DNA from: Sclerotiophoma versabilis
Taxonomy: Eukaryota; Ascomycota; Dothideomycetes; Pleosporales; Didymellaceae
DNA length: 64,000 nucleotides
Reading direction: 5' to 3'
NCBI GenBank assembly: GCA_012274445.1
Contig: JAAROD010000093.1
Location: forward strand, 1,736,001 to 1,800,000
Numbering within the stretch: the stretch's first letter is position 1; every line of letters begins with the position of its first letter. The position numbers were made by a program, and so were the translations under genes. Positions 24,074 through 35,192 of this stretch are shown one piece after another. Under the pieces are notes generated by a model that was not told the origin of the DNA, did no database searches, and worked only from the letters and a program-made list of their open reading frames with translations.

Positions 24074-24989
24074 CTTTAGCTTGGGTATGTTCTCGACTGA
24101 CTGCCTACAGAATCGTGATATGTTCCTGCGCATGGTGTTCGTTTGAACAGCTACGCTGACGTTGTCTCCACAGATTTGGAGTTGTCTCTGGTTGCCTGAC
24201 TCCTTTACCCCGCAAATTCAACTTGCAGCTCGACGGAATCCCTATCGGACTGGTCTCCGAGTCCCCGACCGTGATCGCAATTTTGCATCTGGGATGCAGT
24301 TGTGGATCTGCTTCTCACAATCCAGGACTTCAACAATACAGTGGGAATCGTCATCGATATTGGGCAAGATTCGATTGAGGAATAGGTGCAGGACTTACAG
24401 ATACACACACATCATATTGTGCATTGCCGCTGTTAAAGGGGCATGTTACGCGTTGGGTCAAGTTCCAAAGTCTGGACTCTGATGTCATGGTCCCCAAAAA
24501 GATAGTGACGGTGCACGAGGCGGAAAACAACGAACGCACAACAATTTTCCTTGCCACAACAATCAGGTACGGCTCTGTCCCGCGAGTCCACATTCCCCTG
24601 CATTGGCGCAGTCCTTGTTCTTGCGATATTACCCTGACAGGCAAGTCGCGTAGACAAGTGTCGAATACGGCGTGTGTTCCACGGTTCATTGTGTCGCAAT
24701 TTGCCTGCCGTGCAAGCCTCTTCCGCCTCAGAACCGTGGTTGATCGTTGCGCAACGGCTGTACAATGGCCTATGTTGCCACTTTTTGCGGAGTGGCAACG
24801 CGACTGACACAACGCTTTGTCCCGGTAAAATAGCGGTGCTAGAAAGAGCTAGTGGAAGGTGAAAAGAAGTCATGACGGAGATATATAGAATGGCACACGA
24901 GTCATGATTGTAGTCGTCTTCTCGAAGAGTTCGGCACGCCTTTCCCCCCAGAATATTTCTTGACTTGACTATAGACATCCTATGGGCCT
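24074..24989. other. Intergenic, no supported gene
   Basis: About 0.9 kb downstream of the FAD oxidoreductase. Overlapping open frames occur on both strands without recognisable domains. The longest minus-strand frame here is a misframed read-through of the oxidoreductase's last exon. Confidence 0.45.
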
Positions 24990-26547
24990 TCAGATAGTCG
25001 CAACTTTTGGACTCGATGCATTCTTCAGCTTTTCCAGCCGATTCGCAGTGATTTGGTACACATCCGGAAGGCCGACCGCATTCCAGGACTTGCCACTCAT
25101 TAGTTTCACAAGGCCGGGAGCTGCAGTAAAAATACGTGCCATTCCACTGTCCAATTGTTAGCCCCAATGAGTATACTACTTGTCGTTGGTTAACTCACTG
25201 TCCGTGATGTCCAGCACATATCCACTGGCCAGGCTTGCCGGGTAGCTCCCCTACAAAAGGAACACCATCGGCACTCAAGCCTATGATTCCACTCCAGCTA
25301 TGCTGGATGCCCTCTCCTGACCCATACTCATTTTGACTCCACCCTTCAAAGCTTTCATTGATAAAGCTCTTGACACATTGAGTTACGCCTTCGGCGTTTG
25401 CGAGCCCGTCGTTGATGCAATTTTCGGGATGCTCCTCGACCCAGTCGTCAAGCGCTTGCTGCCCAGGATTGGAACCGCCAAACATGACATTGCCATCGGC
25501 AGTACATCGAGGGTTGATACTGAAGAGAGCACCTTCTGGGAGCAAGACACCGTACGAGTTGCGTATGGCTTTGGAGCCACTGACTGCTTGCGGAGGTACT
25601 ACTCTTGTGCAAATGTGCGGTTTTGGTGTAATAATGCCTTTTAGGACGGGCTCAAGAGCTGCACTGTATGCATTGGTGGCGTGTACGACGTTATCGCACG
25701 CGATGTCACCACGATCAGTGCGAACAATCCATCTCCTTTGACCTTCAGTGGCAGTCGAAACAGATCTTGCCACTGTGTGCGTTTGCAGGTTGGCTCCTTT
25801 CTTCAAATTGTTGCGCATGACATGAGCTGTCAGCTTCCAAGGCTGCAAAGTCGACGCCTGCCATGCATAGCAAGCCTTTGCATTCTTGATTCTCGAGATT
25901 CGCTCCGCATTGGCGGGATCGTGTGTGACCTCGATATGATCCACTTTTCCACCAGCTTCTTTGTACCTTTCGAATACCTCTTTTGCCAGTTTTGCAACTT
26001 CTTCGTCAACTGGTACGTCCAGTGTGTAACCAACCCAGAGATCGCAGTCTACATCATGTTCTCGAATATAGCTGACAAGCGCATTCCAAGTATCTGCTTC
26101 GTTGTTCAAGATCTTGATGGCCTGCTCTTTACCATACACCTTCTCGAACTTGCCAAACCCTCGCCATTGATCAGGCTTACAATGACCGGCGTTTCGTCCT
26201 GTTGCTCCTGAGCAAAATTCTCGTGCTTCCAGTATAATCACGTTCTTGTTAGGCCATATGCTGAGATGCTCTTTGGCAGCAAGTGTACCTGTGATGCCAG
26301 ATCCAATGATTACGGTGTCGGCGTCGTCTCTTAAGTCCTCTGTTGTTCGATGGTCCAACAGTGGATCACATCGCACTTGCTGTAGCCAGTAGGAGAGTGA
26401 CTGTCCGCCTTGCTTGGGAAAACCTGTTCTCGGCTGATTTGTTGGAGGCGAAGCGTATTCCTCAACATTGAGAGCGGCCGAGGAATCAGTCAGCGTGATG
26501 CTACTGGCGCCTCCAACCTCGGAGCCAGCGTCATCTACTTGTTTCAT
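24990..26547 (-). CDS. FAD-dependent oxidoreductase (DAO family)
   Basis: The model is complement(24990..25146, 25199..26547), 501 aa. The 52-bp intron (GTGAGT ... GGACAG) splits a His codon and restores GHHGHGMARIFTAAPGLVKL, the usual C-terminal FAD-binding stretch. The N-terminal half has the dinucleotide-binding motif DTVIIGSGITGTLAAKEHL (G82, G84, G87) and EAREFCSGATGRNAGH, typical of DAO family (PF01266) flavoproteins such as amine or gamma-glutamylputrescine oxidases. The C-terminal half has SWSGIIGLSADGVPFVGELP. Members oxidise the C-N bond of an amine or amino acid and release H2O2; the substrate here is unknown. No clear secretion signal. It sits in line with a dead dehydrogenase/SAF gene and an MFS transporter. 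The coding frame is intact with all motifs present. Confidence 0.88.
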
Positions 26548-27037
26548 CGTGGGTCCTGCTTGGAAAGTTCAGTGTAAGAAATGCCGAGAAGCCTTCGTGG
26601 TAAGTCACATCTCATAGTGGGTCGCAGTTGCGTGCGTGGAGATAAGCCCAGTTTCGGGAATAAGCCAGGGTTCAGCAGCAATTCTCTACATAGATACTCT
26701 ACCGAACCTCGCGCCATAGTACAAGCACTTCATTTAACACATGGGTTTAGAGCGTACAAATACCAAGGTCACACTTGGCTCAACAATGCCTACGGACGAC
26801 ATTGAATTGATCGTGTTCCCCCACTTTAGAAGAGATGCGGGGAGAAGACCGGGCCGAAACTACGCCTAGACGGACATTCTTCCTCCGTCAATACCTTCCC
26901 TCTAGGCTTTAGATGTTGTACAACTTCATAAACTGAGGTCTTTAAAGAAGCCCGTGACCTCATTTGCAGAAACAGCATTGGCATTGTGCCTTTAAACACC
27001 GGTCTTCTCTACACACTGCCTAAAAGCTTTCCCCGCA
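26548..27037. other. Divergent promoter region
   Basis: 490 bp between the divergently transcribed FAD oxidoreductase and the Tda10-like kinase. It must hold both promoters. No firm motif identified. Confidence 0.5.
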
Positions 27038-27931
27038 ATGTCTACACTTGAGTCCAACATCAGACGGGCCCTCGACGTACTTCTGCCGAAGATTAAGAAA
27101 CAACGCGAAAGCTCCTCAAAACCAATCGTACTTGGTATCACAGGGCTGCAAGGGTCCGGAAAGTCAACGTGGGCTTCTAAGATAGTGGAAATCCTTACGT
27201 CTGAACATCAACTGTACACTATCACTGTGTCTCTGGACGACTTCTACAAGACTCATGACGACCTAGTACAACAAAGGAATCAAGATCCGGATAATAAACT
27301 CTACCGTGTGCGAGGTCAGCCAGGAACACATGACGAGCAATTAGCTGCGCAGTTTTTCAAGCACCTGGACGTGTACAGTGGGGATGGCGAGCTTAAGATC
27401 CCGAGTTTCGACAAGAGCCAATTCAACGGCGAAGGCGACCGAGCGCCTGATTCAGAATGGCATTCGGTCTCGCGGAAGCCTGATGTCGTGGTCTTCGAAG
27501 GCTGGTGCGTTGGCTTCCAGCCTCTTCCAGCTTCTGCGGTTGAGGAGAAGCATTTAGTGGCCCTTGCAGGAAAGCTGCCCATCAACACTCCTGCGCAACA
27601 CCAGCTATCACATCTATTGGAGGTGAACGACAATCTAAAGAGATATTGCGATGCATTTATGGGTCCTCAGCACTTCGATTTCTTCGTCCACATAGACACT
27701 AGCGATCTGTACAACGTGTATGTCTGGCGTCTGGAGCAAGAGCACAAGATGATTGCAGCAAGAGGCTCAGGGATGTCGGATGATCAGGTCAAGGCTTTCA
27801 TCGACGGGTACATGCCGAGCTACGAGATTTATCTGGACACTCTGAGGCAAGGTCTTTTCAGAGACCAGGGCCGAATGGTCAGAGTCGTTCTTGATAGGCA
27901 AAGGAATGTAGAGAAAGTAGAAGCGCTGTAA
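27038..27931 (+). CDS. TDA10: P-loop kinase related to D-glycerate 3-kinase / yeast Tda10
   Basis: A single-exon gene of 297 aa. A Walker A motif GLQGSGKST is at residues 36-44, followed by the conserved TITVSLDDFYKTHDDL, where the two Asp residues are expected in the active site. Then come LYRVRGQPGTHD and IPSFDKSQFNGEGDR, and a hydrophobic strand ending in VVVFEGWCVGF. The C-terminus has RLEQEHKMIAARGSGMSDDQV and FIDGYMPSYEIYLDTL, all typical of the yeast Tda10 (YGR205W) and plant glycerate kinase family. It is predicted to be an ATP-dependent cytosolic kinase. Glycerate is the substrate of the plant enzyme, but that of the fungal one is not settled. Length matches the family. Confidence 0.9.
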   Translation: MSTLESNIRRALDVLLPKIKKQRESSSKPIVLGITGLQGSGKSTWASKIVEILTSEHQLYTITVSLDDFYKTHDDLVQQRNQDPDNKLYRVRGQPGTHDEQLAAQFFKHLDVYSGDGELKIPSFDKSQFNGEGDRAPDSEWHSVSRKPDVVVFEGWCVGFQPLPASAVEEKHLVALAGKLPINTPAQHQLSHLLEVNDNLKRYCDAFMGPQHFDFFVHIDTSDLYNVYVWRLEQEHKMIAARGSGMSDDQVKAFIDGYMPSYEIYLDTLRQGLFRDQGRMVRVVLDRQRNVEKVEAL

Positions 27932-28366
27932 GGCTGAGCATTATTCAAGGACCATAAGGCAAGCATGCCTATTTTACTTGCATCAAACCACTGATAATGC
28001 AGACATTTACCATCAACGATATCTTCTTTCTACAAGTTGGCTGAGTAATCGTTCAGATGATAGTCTTGGGTAGCTTGCTCCACTTGTACTTCTGGTAAAT
28101 GCAGGAACCCGCATGACGATTGACACTTCGCTTTCACCTTCCAATTTCACAATTTTAGAATTTGCAACCCTGAGAAAATCAAGATGAGACAGAACGCATA
28201 GGAATGGTTTTCACTGGCTTCCTATACGCTATGCAGCGTGTCCGAGGCAGCTTTAACTCGTGATGGCGTTCACCACCGGCCACTGAAACAATTAATCTAT
28301 CAAGGACGACAAGATCAACCATATTCGAGCTTGAAATTACCTCCAAAAATACCAAGTACTTCATAA
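27932..28366. other. Intergenic between Tda10-like kinase and next gene
   Basis: 435 bp. 3' region of the kinase and promoter of the downstream hypothetical gene. Nothing specific recognised. Confidence 0.4.
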
Positions 28367-29584
28367 ATGGCTCTTTCTCGTACATTCAACACCGAAATTG
28401 CTGCGAAATACGCTATTGCAGCATCTAAAGGCTTCAGCTACTACCTGCCCAAGTCAGCACAACAACATCTCCGAGAACTCCTCGAGCAGCTTCCATCCAC
28501 AACACGCGCCATATACAATGAACACTATCGCGATCTTATGTGCGCGAAGGCATGTGCACCAGAGTCCGCAGTGGCTATAGCAAGATTCGTCGACGCCTTC
28601 CCGGTAATCGCGGGGAAGCACAATGCTTTCGCTAGGGAGATAAACAAGGAGATTGACAGCAACGAGCATGAGGGCTACGAGCCGGTGAAGTTTCCGGAAG
28701 TAGATGAGTCTGGCGTTGATATTGGGAAGGGAGAAGTGATGACTAGCAGGAGCAAGAAGCGCAAGCGGGCTCCTGCCAAAATTACAACGTCGCCTTTCTG
28801 GAAAGCTGCGCCCAACAAAAAGGCGAAGACTGAGCAATATGCACAGCCAGATTTGACTCTTAATTCGGCTATCACGGCACCACACTCACCTTCGCCCACC
28901 TCGGTTCCTAACCAAGACTTGCTACCTTCACCTCATCCTTCACCCGACCATACCGGGTATACATTCAACAATACATCGCAATCCAATGTACTCGACCAAC
29001 TCCATCCCACGCTAGATTCTGATAAAGTGATTGATGTTGAAATAGGTGCATCATCAGATTGTGGGCACTTCGGGCGGCAATCAGGGAATAGCTCTTCGCC
29101 GTCAGATGCACCACCCAGCGAGAGTTTACATGGCAAAAGCGAAGCCATCTATAAGCTTCCAACGCACAACGGGGATATTCATAACCATCAACGTTCTGGG
29201 AATGCTGGCCATCATACAGTATCTGGCGAGGAGGAGACTAGAGACAGCGACACGCATGACGCAGTGATGCAAAGCCCAGGATGGTCGACGATTGAGGACG
29301 GCTTCGACAATGAGTTTGTCTTCGAGCCTGACCATGGTTTGCTCTCAGAGGATCAACGTTGGAAAGATGGCCTGAAAGCTATTGAAGACTTCCAGTGGGA
29401 TGGGAAGGGTTCGCGGCGGGAATCTGGCCGAGATCTGCTGAGTTGTCATGGTGAGAGTGTTGGAAGGTTTGCTGGCTTGTTTAAAGGCACCTATTGGGAT
29501 GATGTAGGGACGGAAGACCTCTTTTCAGGACTTGACCAGGCTTCATCTATCTCAGACGACGAGCACGTCGTCGATGCTGAATAG
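28367..29584 (+). CDS. Hypothetical protein with basic nuclear-localisation-like patches
   Basis: A single-exon frame of 405 aa. The first 95 residues look ordered and helical (YYLPKSAQQHLRELLEQLPSTT and ESAVAIARFVDAFPVIAGKHN). The middle has two basic clusters, SKKRKRAP near residue 130 and APNKKAKT shortly after, as in nuclear localisation signals. The rest is Ser/Pro/His-rich and acidic, probably disordered, with a more conserved-looking WKDGLKAIEDFQWDGKG segment near residue 340. I do not recognise a family. The codon composition and length support a real gene, and a nuclear role is only an inference from the basic patches. Confidence 0.7.
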   Translation: MALSRTFNTEIAAKYAIAASKGFSYYLPKSAQQHLRELLEQLPSTTRAIYNEHYRDLMCAKACAPESAVAIARFVDAFPVIAGKHNAFAREINKEIDSNEHEGYEPVKFPEVDESGVDIGKGEVMTSRSKKRKRAPAKITTSPFWKAAPNKKAKTEQYAQPDLTLNSAITAPHSPSPTSVPNQDLLPSPHPSPDHTGYTFNNTSQSNVLDQLHPTLDSDKVIDVEIGASSDCGHFGRQSGNSSSPSDAPPSESLHGKSEAIYKLPTHNGDIHNHQRSGNAGHHTVSGEEETRDSDTHDAVMQSPGWSTIEDGFDNEFVFEPDHGLLSEDQRWKDGLKAIEDFQWDGKGSRRESGRDLLSCHGESVGRFAGLFKGTYWDDVGTEDLFSGLDQASSISDDEHVVDAE

Positions 29585-29886
29585 GTGCGAGTATGCATGT
29601 ATCTTGAACACAATGAACTAGTCTTTTGCCGCCATGTCAATGAATATACCGCGCCTTCCATCTGAGCAACTTTGTGGTCATTTTTCGCGACGCAATGAGG
29701 CCAGAATGTTAGATCAGAGCTGAGGGCGGACGACAGCTCAAAAACAGCGGAGGCGTTGTACTTCTATTTGAGCTATGTCAAGATGCAAGGCACGGAAGCA
29801 CTCAAGGATGGAAGTTAGAGTGGTAAGAACTGCAATGCCTGTTCGTGCAATGCGCCATTTATACAGATGTCACATGGTTTACATAT

Positions 29887-32283
29887 CTACACAAAATCAA
29901 ATACGTCGCCGCGGTCAGCGATCATCTTCCCAACTCTCTTGGTGCCTACGATTCTTTCGAGTTCCAGCCTTTCCCACTTGCTGAACGCTACGCGGACACT
30001 GGCCTCCTGCCTGCTGATTTCTCCCCGCTCTACACTCTTGCCGATGAAGCCGAGCACCTCATCGTAGAACTTGGGGTTCTCGGGCACACCGTAGAACACG
30101 ACGCGCTTGACACCGCGAATCTGGTAACGGTGGAAATGGTGCGCGCGCCCTGTGTAGAGGAGCAGCGAGTGCTTGCCGCTCATGAAGTGGGAGCGCGCTT
30201 TGCGGACGTCTGTCGGGTCGGTGTATTCCTGGATCAGGCCGTAGCTGAAGTCCGAGTCGACGAGGGAATTGCGGACGCGGACAAAGTCGAGATAGGAAGG
30301 GATGAAGACGAGTACGCCAACACCGCCTGTTGGGGGCTTGGGGAGACGGCTGATGGAGGGCAGGATCGAGGAGTGGAAGTACTTGAAGCGGGCGTCGGGG
30401 TCTGTGAGGTGGGAGGGCGAGTCGAAGCGCAGGAACGTCTGCTTGATCCCATAAGAAAGTGACTCGATGAGGCCGGCTGTGTAGTCTGGGGTATATCGCA
30501 GGCGGCCGGCGACATTACGCATGTGTTTGTAGTAGAGGGAGTTGATCTTGGGGGTAAGGAAGGCAGAGAGGATGATTGTTTGGCGCAGGTTGGGAGCGTG
30601 GCCATCGAGGTACCACGAGCGGACGCGAGAGAAGTCACAGCCGTGGGCATCTTTGGGTTGAAGGTTTAGATGATCAAAGACGAACTCTGCGTGTTCGAAA
30701 TTCTGCATGAGGGTTGCATCGGCTTGGTCCATGATCACCATCTCGATGGACGAAAGGAAGTCGTGATCTCCTCGCTTTTTCTTGTCGCCGGTCTCGATGG
30801 CTCGTCGCAGGCCTAGTGCTGAGGCGAATATAATGTCTGAGTTGTAAAAGGTCGAGTACAGCTTCAGAGTCTTGCGCGTCAACTTGACACCAACACGGAA
30901 CTCGTTCTCATCATTTCCTTCGAAGAGCTCTCTGAAGTCTTCTGGCTTGTCGTTGGAGAACTTGTCTTCTGGCTGTGAGAAGCTGTCGAGGAATCTCTTC
31001 TTGTTTTCTTGCTGCTCGAAGGTATGCAGCTTAGTGATCGAGTCCAGTACGCGTACGCAAGCTTGCTTTGTCTCAAGGAGGAACAGGATCTTTGGTCTTG
31101 TAAAACCTTGATCGCGATACTCGACGTCCTCGTTCTCTTTCGCTGCAGCCAGTTTCGCGTTGTTCTTTAGCACGCGGTCTCGTGTCATGAGGATGTGGTT
31201 GAGCGCATGCAGGCAGGTGAGGTCCCGGAGGCGACCTGCATTCTGCACCGTTCGTGCGCCAAACAGCAAGTCCTGGTAGCTAAACAGAGACGATGCAATT
31301 GTCTGCTCTAGATCGTTGAAGTCGCCAATTTCCTTCTGCGCATTCTCGACCAGTTTTGACTTCAGACCAATGTTGCGTGTGTTCTTGAACCTGGGCCTTT
31401 CCAGCGCCTTCTCGTCAGTGCTGGGGACCTGTAAGACGCCTCTTCCAGTATCGGTGTGGCTCGCTTTTTGAGCTTTCCATGGATTGGCAGCCTTTGCTGG
31501 GCCTGCTTCTAGCTTCTTCGTCGCCCACTCATTTTCTGCTATCCTCTTCAGTCGTTTTGTGAGTTCGTCCTCGTCCGGGCTGCCGAAATGCTTGTCGAAG
31601 AAGGGGTTGTTCGCCTCGTTGTCGAGTGATGTGTCTTCCACGTCTTCAACGTCGTCTGCCTCTTCCTGATCTTCGGCTTCATCGTCGTCAACTGGTCCAT
31701 CGCCCTCTTCGTCGACGGACTCGTCCTGAGCGTCGTCTGCAGCCGACCTCAGATCAGACTGCTTTGCACGCTTCTTGAGGCCCTTTTGGCCAGCGGACAG
31801 ATCCTCTTCGCTCTGCGCCTTGCGCTTCTTACTTGACCGGTCTTGGGGTTGTGTGGAGGCGAGGGACTGCAGCAGGGCGGAGTAGGCGTTCGATATGGGC
31901 TCGGCCTCTTCTTCTTCTTCTTGTCCCTCGTCTTCTGACTCGTCAGACGGTTCTGATTCTGTGTCTTCTGGTTCGGGCGATTGTATCCTCTCGGGCTCTC
32001 TGCTCCATGTCAGCGGCTGCTTTGCGCGTCGTCCAGCTCGTTGCCGTACTCACGCCTCGCCATCTGGGCTCCTTAGTCGCGCACCGCCGTAACCACCACG
32101 GCCCCGGCCATCGCCCCGTCCTCGTCCTCTTGCGCCGCCTCGTCCTCTGCTGTCGCCTCTGCCGCCGCCTCTGCCGCCGCCTCTGCCGCCGCCTCTACTG
32201 CCCCCCCTGCCCCCTCTGCTGGCCCCTCTGGCACCTCCTCTGGCGCCACCACGAGCACCGCCGCGCGCTCTCGAGAAGGCCAT
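29887..32283 (-). CDS. UTP25: U3 snoRNP-associated protein Utp25
   Basis: The model is complement(29887..31999, 32054..32283), 780 aa. A 54-bp intron (GTGAGT ... GAGCAG) joins an N-terminal Arg/Gly-rich region (about residues 5-70, many RGG and GGARGG units) to an acidic, coiled region (EDEGQEEEEEEAEPISNAYS) and then to the Utp25 core. The core shows NPFFDKHFG, DLLFGARTV, RPKILFLLETKQACVRV, GVKLTRKTLKLYSTFYNSDIIFASALGLR, EMVIMDQADATLMQNFEH and a late GVKRVVFYGVPENPKFYDEV. Utp25 resembles a DEAD-box helicase that has lost the catalytic motifs and acts in the nucleolar small-subunit processome for 18S rRNA maturation. The Arg/Gly stretch would suit nucleolar targeting and RNA binding. It starts head-to-head with eIF3f. 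Confidence 0.93.
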
Positions 32284-32604
32284 GGTGCTGTGTCCGGTCG
32301 TTCTGCCTCCTCTTGCTCTCTACAGCGCCGTCCAGAGTGCGGTGCAGCTGAGGTGGAGTATGCGAGCCGTGTGTGGTCTGGATGGAGGCCGTGCAAGGCT
32401 GGAAATCGGCAGGGCCCGTCTGCGTTCCCAAGTGGTGACGGGCATGCAAGTCGCGCCTCCAGAAAATAAATATTAGCGTCCGTGCTAGCGAGACAGCCGC
32501 ACCTGGCAGGAACAATACAATTTCTGCCCCACCACCTTCACGACCTCAACGCCCCCGACGGCCTCGCACTCTCCACGGCACCGCCAGCGCAGACTACCGC
32601 CAAC
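32284..32604. promoter_or_regulatory. Bidirectional promoter between UTP25 and eIF3f
   Basis: The two start codons are divergent and only 321 bp apart, so both promoters and both 5' leaders must fit here. One gene acts in ribosome assembly and the other in translation initiation, so shared regulation with growth is plausible. That is an inference from arrangement. Confidence 0.6.
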
Positions 32605-33734
32605 ATGTCCGAGACCGACTCCTTCCTCCACCTCGCGCGCCCGCTCGGCCCAGCCCCCATCGGCGCTCAGCCCTCGACGGCCCCGCTGAACGTGGTCATC
32701 CAGCCCCAGGTGCGCGCAACACCCAGACCCTGCCTGTGCCATGCGCTGATAACGTGACCAGGCCATCTTCTCCGTCCTCGACCACTCGCTGCGCCGCCCC
32801 GCCGACCAGGAGCGCGTCATCGGCACGCTGCTTGGAACCCGCAGCGAGGACGGCACCGAGATCGAGATCCGCAACTGCTATGCCGTCCCCCACACCGAGA
32901 CGGCCGAGCAGGTCGAGGTCGACATGGACTACCAGAAGCAGATGCTCGCCCTGCACCTGCGCGCCAACCCGCGCGAGGTCCTCGTCGGCTGGTACGCCAC
33001 CAGCAGCGACCTCAACACCTTCTCCGCCCTCATCCAGAACTTCTACAGCCAGCAGGGCGACGGCACATGGCCCCACCCCGCCGTCCACCTGACCGTGTCC
33101 ACCGAGCCCGGCAAGGAGATCGAGTCGCGGACGTACATCTCCGCCCCCATTGGTGTCACGGCCGAGCGCGCCGCCGACTCCTGCCTGTTCATCCCCGTCC
33201 CCCACGAGATCAAGTACGGCGAGGCCGAGAAGTCGGGCCTGGAGCTCATCTCTGCCGCCAAGAACCGCGAGGACAGGACACAGGAGATTGCGACCGACCT
33301 CGACCAGCTCGAGACGGCCATCACCCACGTCCTCGACATGCTCGAGCGTGTCTCCAACTACGTCAACAACGTCCTCGACGAGGAGGCCGAGCCCTCCTCT
33401 GCCCTGGGCCAGTTCTTGATGAACGCCCTCAGCCTGGCACCCAAGGTCGACGCCGCCGACATTGAGCGCGACTTGTACGTCTGTCCTGCCTTTCTCACAC
33501 AACATGGTGCTAACACATGGCAGCAACGCACACATCCAAGACGTCCTCGTCGTCTCCTACCTCGCCAACACCATCCGCACCCAGATCGACCTGTCGAACC
33601 GTCTCGCGACCGCGGCGCTGACTCTCGGTGGCGGCGATGCTCTTGCCGGCGACAACCAGAAGGAGGGAGGTGACAGGAAACAGGGCGGCAGGGGCGGCAA
33701 CAAGGGTAGGCAGCAGAGGCAACAGGAGGCCTGA
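32605..33734 (+). CDS. eIF3f: Eukaryotic translation initiation factor 3 subunit F
   Basis: The model is join(32605..32709, 32762..33474, 33524..33734), 342 aa, with introns of 52 and 49 bp. The MPN domain spans about residues 28-170, starting LNVVIQPQAIFSVLDHSLRR and including VIGTLLGTRSEDGTEIEIRNCYAV and LHLRANPREVLVGWYATSSDL. The metal-binding His residues of active JAMM enzymes are absent, as usual for eIF3f. The C-terminal helical part (QLETAITHVLDMLERVSNYVN, NAHIQDVLVVSYLANTIRTQ) binds the other MPN/PCI subunits. It ends in a Gly/Lys/Gln-rich tail. It is a core subunit of eIF3, which organises the 43S pre-initiation complex in the cytosol. The strongly C-ending codon choice suggests high expression. 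Confidence 0.95.
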
Positions 33735-34685
33735 ACATGATTTATGATGCATTCTTAAGAGCTTGGGTTTGGCGTTTTGGCTAACGTGCGAGTGTAGTGT
33801 TGCTCAAACACGTTAGAAGCGGCAACACCGACACTCCAAGCACGGTGGAAAAGGACGAGGAGAAGCATGAAGCGCCGAACGAGGGCGCGAGCGTAGGCGT
33901 GGGGATGCTGCATGACCGTGTCGAATAGGGAAGCGAGCTGTTCGCTCGCAAAAAGCACGCATTGCCTGGAGTAGTCTGAGGCCGTGTATGATTATCGCAG
34001 GCCTGTGGCGCATGAGCAAGCATTTGAGCGCAAAAGCTCAACAATGAAACATCATTCAACCTTCAATCGCCATCTTCTGCCGTTTCAATGATACGACGGA
34101 GCGTCAATCGAGCCATACCATCTACAAACAGACGAAGGGATGCTCAAGTCCCGAGACGTGTATGTATACAAGCCGGGCTATCTAGCGACCGCTTCCATGC
34201 ATTGTGCACGCTAAGTAAATAGAAGTCCAAAGTCTATCATCCCCAATGCTTACAGGGCAATGCATGTTGGCGTCTGCGTTGTGCAAGTTCATTACAGTTG
34301 ATAAATTTGTATTGGTTTTGCGCCGTGTGATGCGCATGTATGATGCGGTTGGTATTGAAGATCGATAAACGCCGTCGCTATGCTGTTGTTTCCTGCTGTC
34401 CGTCTTCCATGGTGTGAAGGGTGCGAGTTTGTTTCATAAACGGCGTATCCGTTGTGAATCGTTGTGCGTAGTTGCCGTGCCGTTGTGGGCGCAGCTTTTG
34501 AGATTTCGGCATCTTAATCATCTGTAAGCAGCACTTGGATGAGTAGATGTCCGGTGGAGGCACCGATTTCCGGATAGAGTCGAGTTTGCGATCGCAGCTC
34601 ACTATCCGTCCCACTAAGCCTTCAAGAGTCGTCAAGAAAAGAGCCGAGTCCATCCTTTGTCCAAATGTATCACGCCGTGCCGTGC
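33735..34685. other. Convergent intergenic region
   Basis: About 0.95 kb between the 3' ends of eIF3f and TAF13. A 91-codon minus-strand frame (34378-34653) exists but has no recognisable domain and no support. Otherwise I see nothing. Confidence 0.4.
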
Positions 34686-35192
34686 CTAGACTACACTTTC
34701 ATCGTCGGCAAACTTCTCCTTCTTGACTTTGTCTTTCTTTTTCTTCTTCTTTTTCCGATCCCCCTCGTCGTCCCCAGCCCCGCTCTTCCCCTTCTTCGCA
34801 GCCGGCTCTTCATCCTCCTTAGCATCGCCCTTTTGCAGCACCGCGCCCTCATCCGTGTCAAACGCCTTCCGCTTCCGCTTGAGCTCCTTGTCCGTCTCCA
34901 GCATCTCGCTCACCCTGCCCAGCTTGCCCGTATCCCGTCGCAGCATGAATTTGAAGTCATCGAGCTTGATCTTGGCGCGTCTGGCGTGGTGTGCGACGGC
35001 CGCGGCTTCGTGGCAGGTTTCGATTATGTAGTCTGTCACGATTTCGTCCAGTACGCGCACGGTTTCAGGCAATGGATAGTCGTTGTCGCCGAAGGCGAGG
35101 AGGAAGGCTTCTACTTTGGGACGGTCAAAAAGGGTCCGTTGTTTCTTGAGGTGCGGTGGAGGGGGCACGCGGGGGAGGGTTGGCGCTGGCAT
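34686..35192 (-). CDS. TAF13: TFIID subunit TAF13 (histone-fold)
   Basis: Single exon, 168 aa from the ATG at 35192. The frame is open further upstream to 35306, but that extension looks like leader. Residues about 22-100 form the TAF13 (TFIID 18-kDa) histone fold: KVEAFLLAFGDNDYPLPETV, then DEIVTDYIIETCHEAAAVAH, then IKLDDFKFMLRRDTGKLGRV, ending ELKRKRKAFD. TAF13 pairs with TAF11 in TFIID and helps start transcription by RNA polymerase II in the nucleus. The C-terminal third is an acidic then very Lys-rich tail, longer than in yeast or human TAF13. It is divergent from the KISH gene, 692 bp apart. Confidence 0.92.
   Translation of the reverse strand: MPAPTLPRVPPPPHLKKQRTLFDRPKVEAFLLAFGDNDYPLPETVRVLDEIVTDYIIETCHEAAAVAHHARRAKIKLDDFKFMLRRDTGKLGRVSEMLETDKELKRKRKAFDTDEGAVLQKGDAKEDEEPAAKKGKSGAGDDEGDRKKKKKKKDKVKKEKFADDESVV

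Noticed and set aside
24433..25167. 244-codon minus-strand ORF
   Set aside because: Its first part is the last exon of the FAD oxidoreductase read in the wrong frame. The remainder has no domain.
29845..30462. 205-codon plus-strand ORF
   Set aside because: Antisense shadow of UTP25.
32696..33535. 279-codon minus-strand ORF
   Set aside because: Antisense shadow of the eIF3f coding exon, produced by strong codon bias.
34378..34653. 91-codon minus-strand ORF between eIF3f and TAF13
   Set aside because: Not recognisable and lies in a convergent 3' region.
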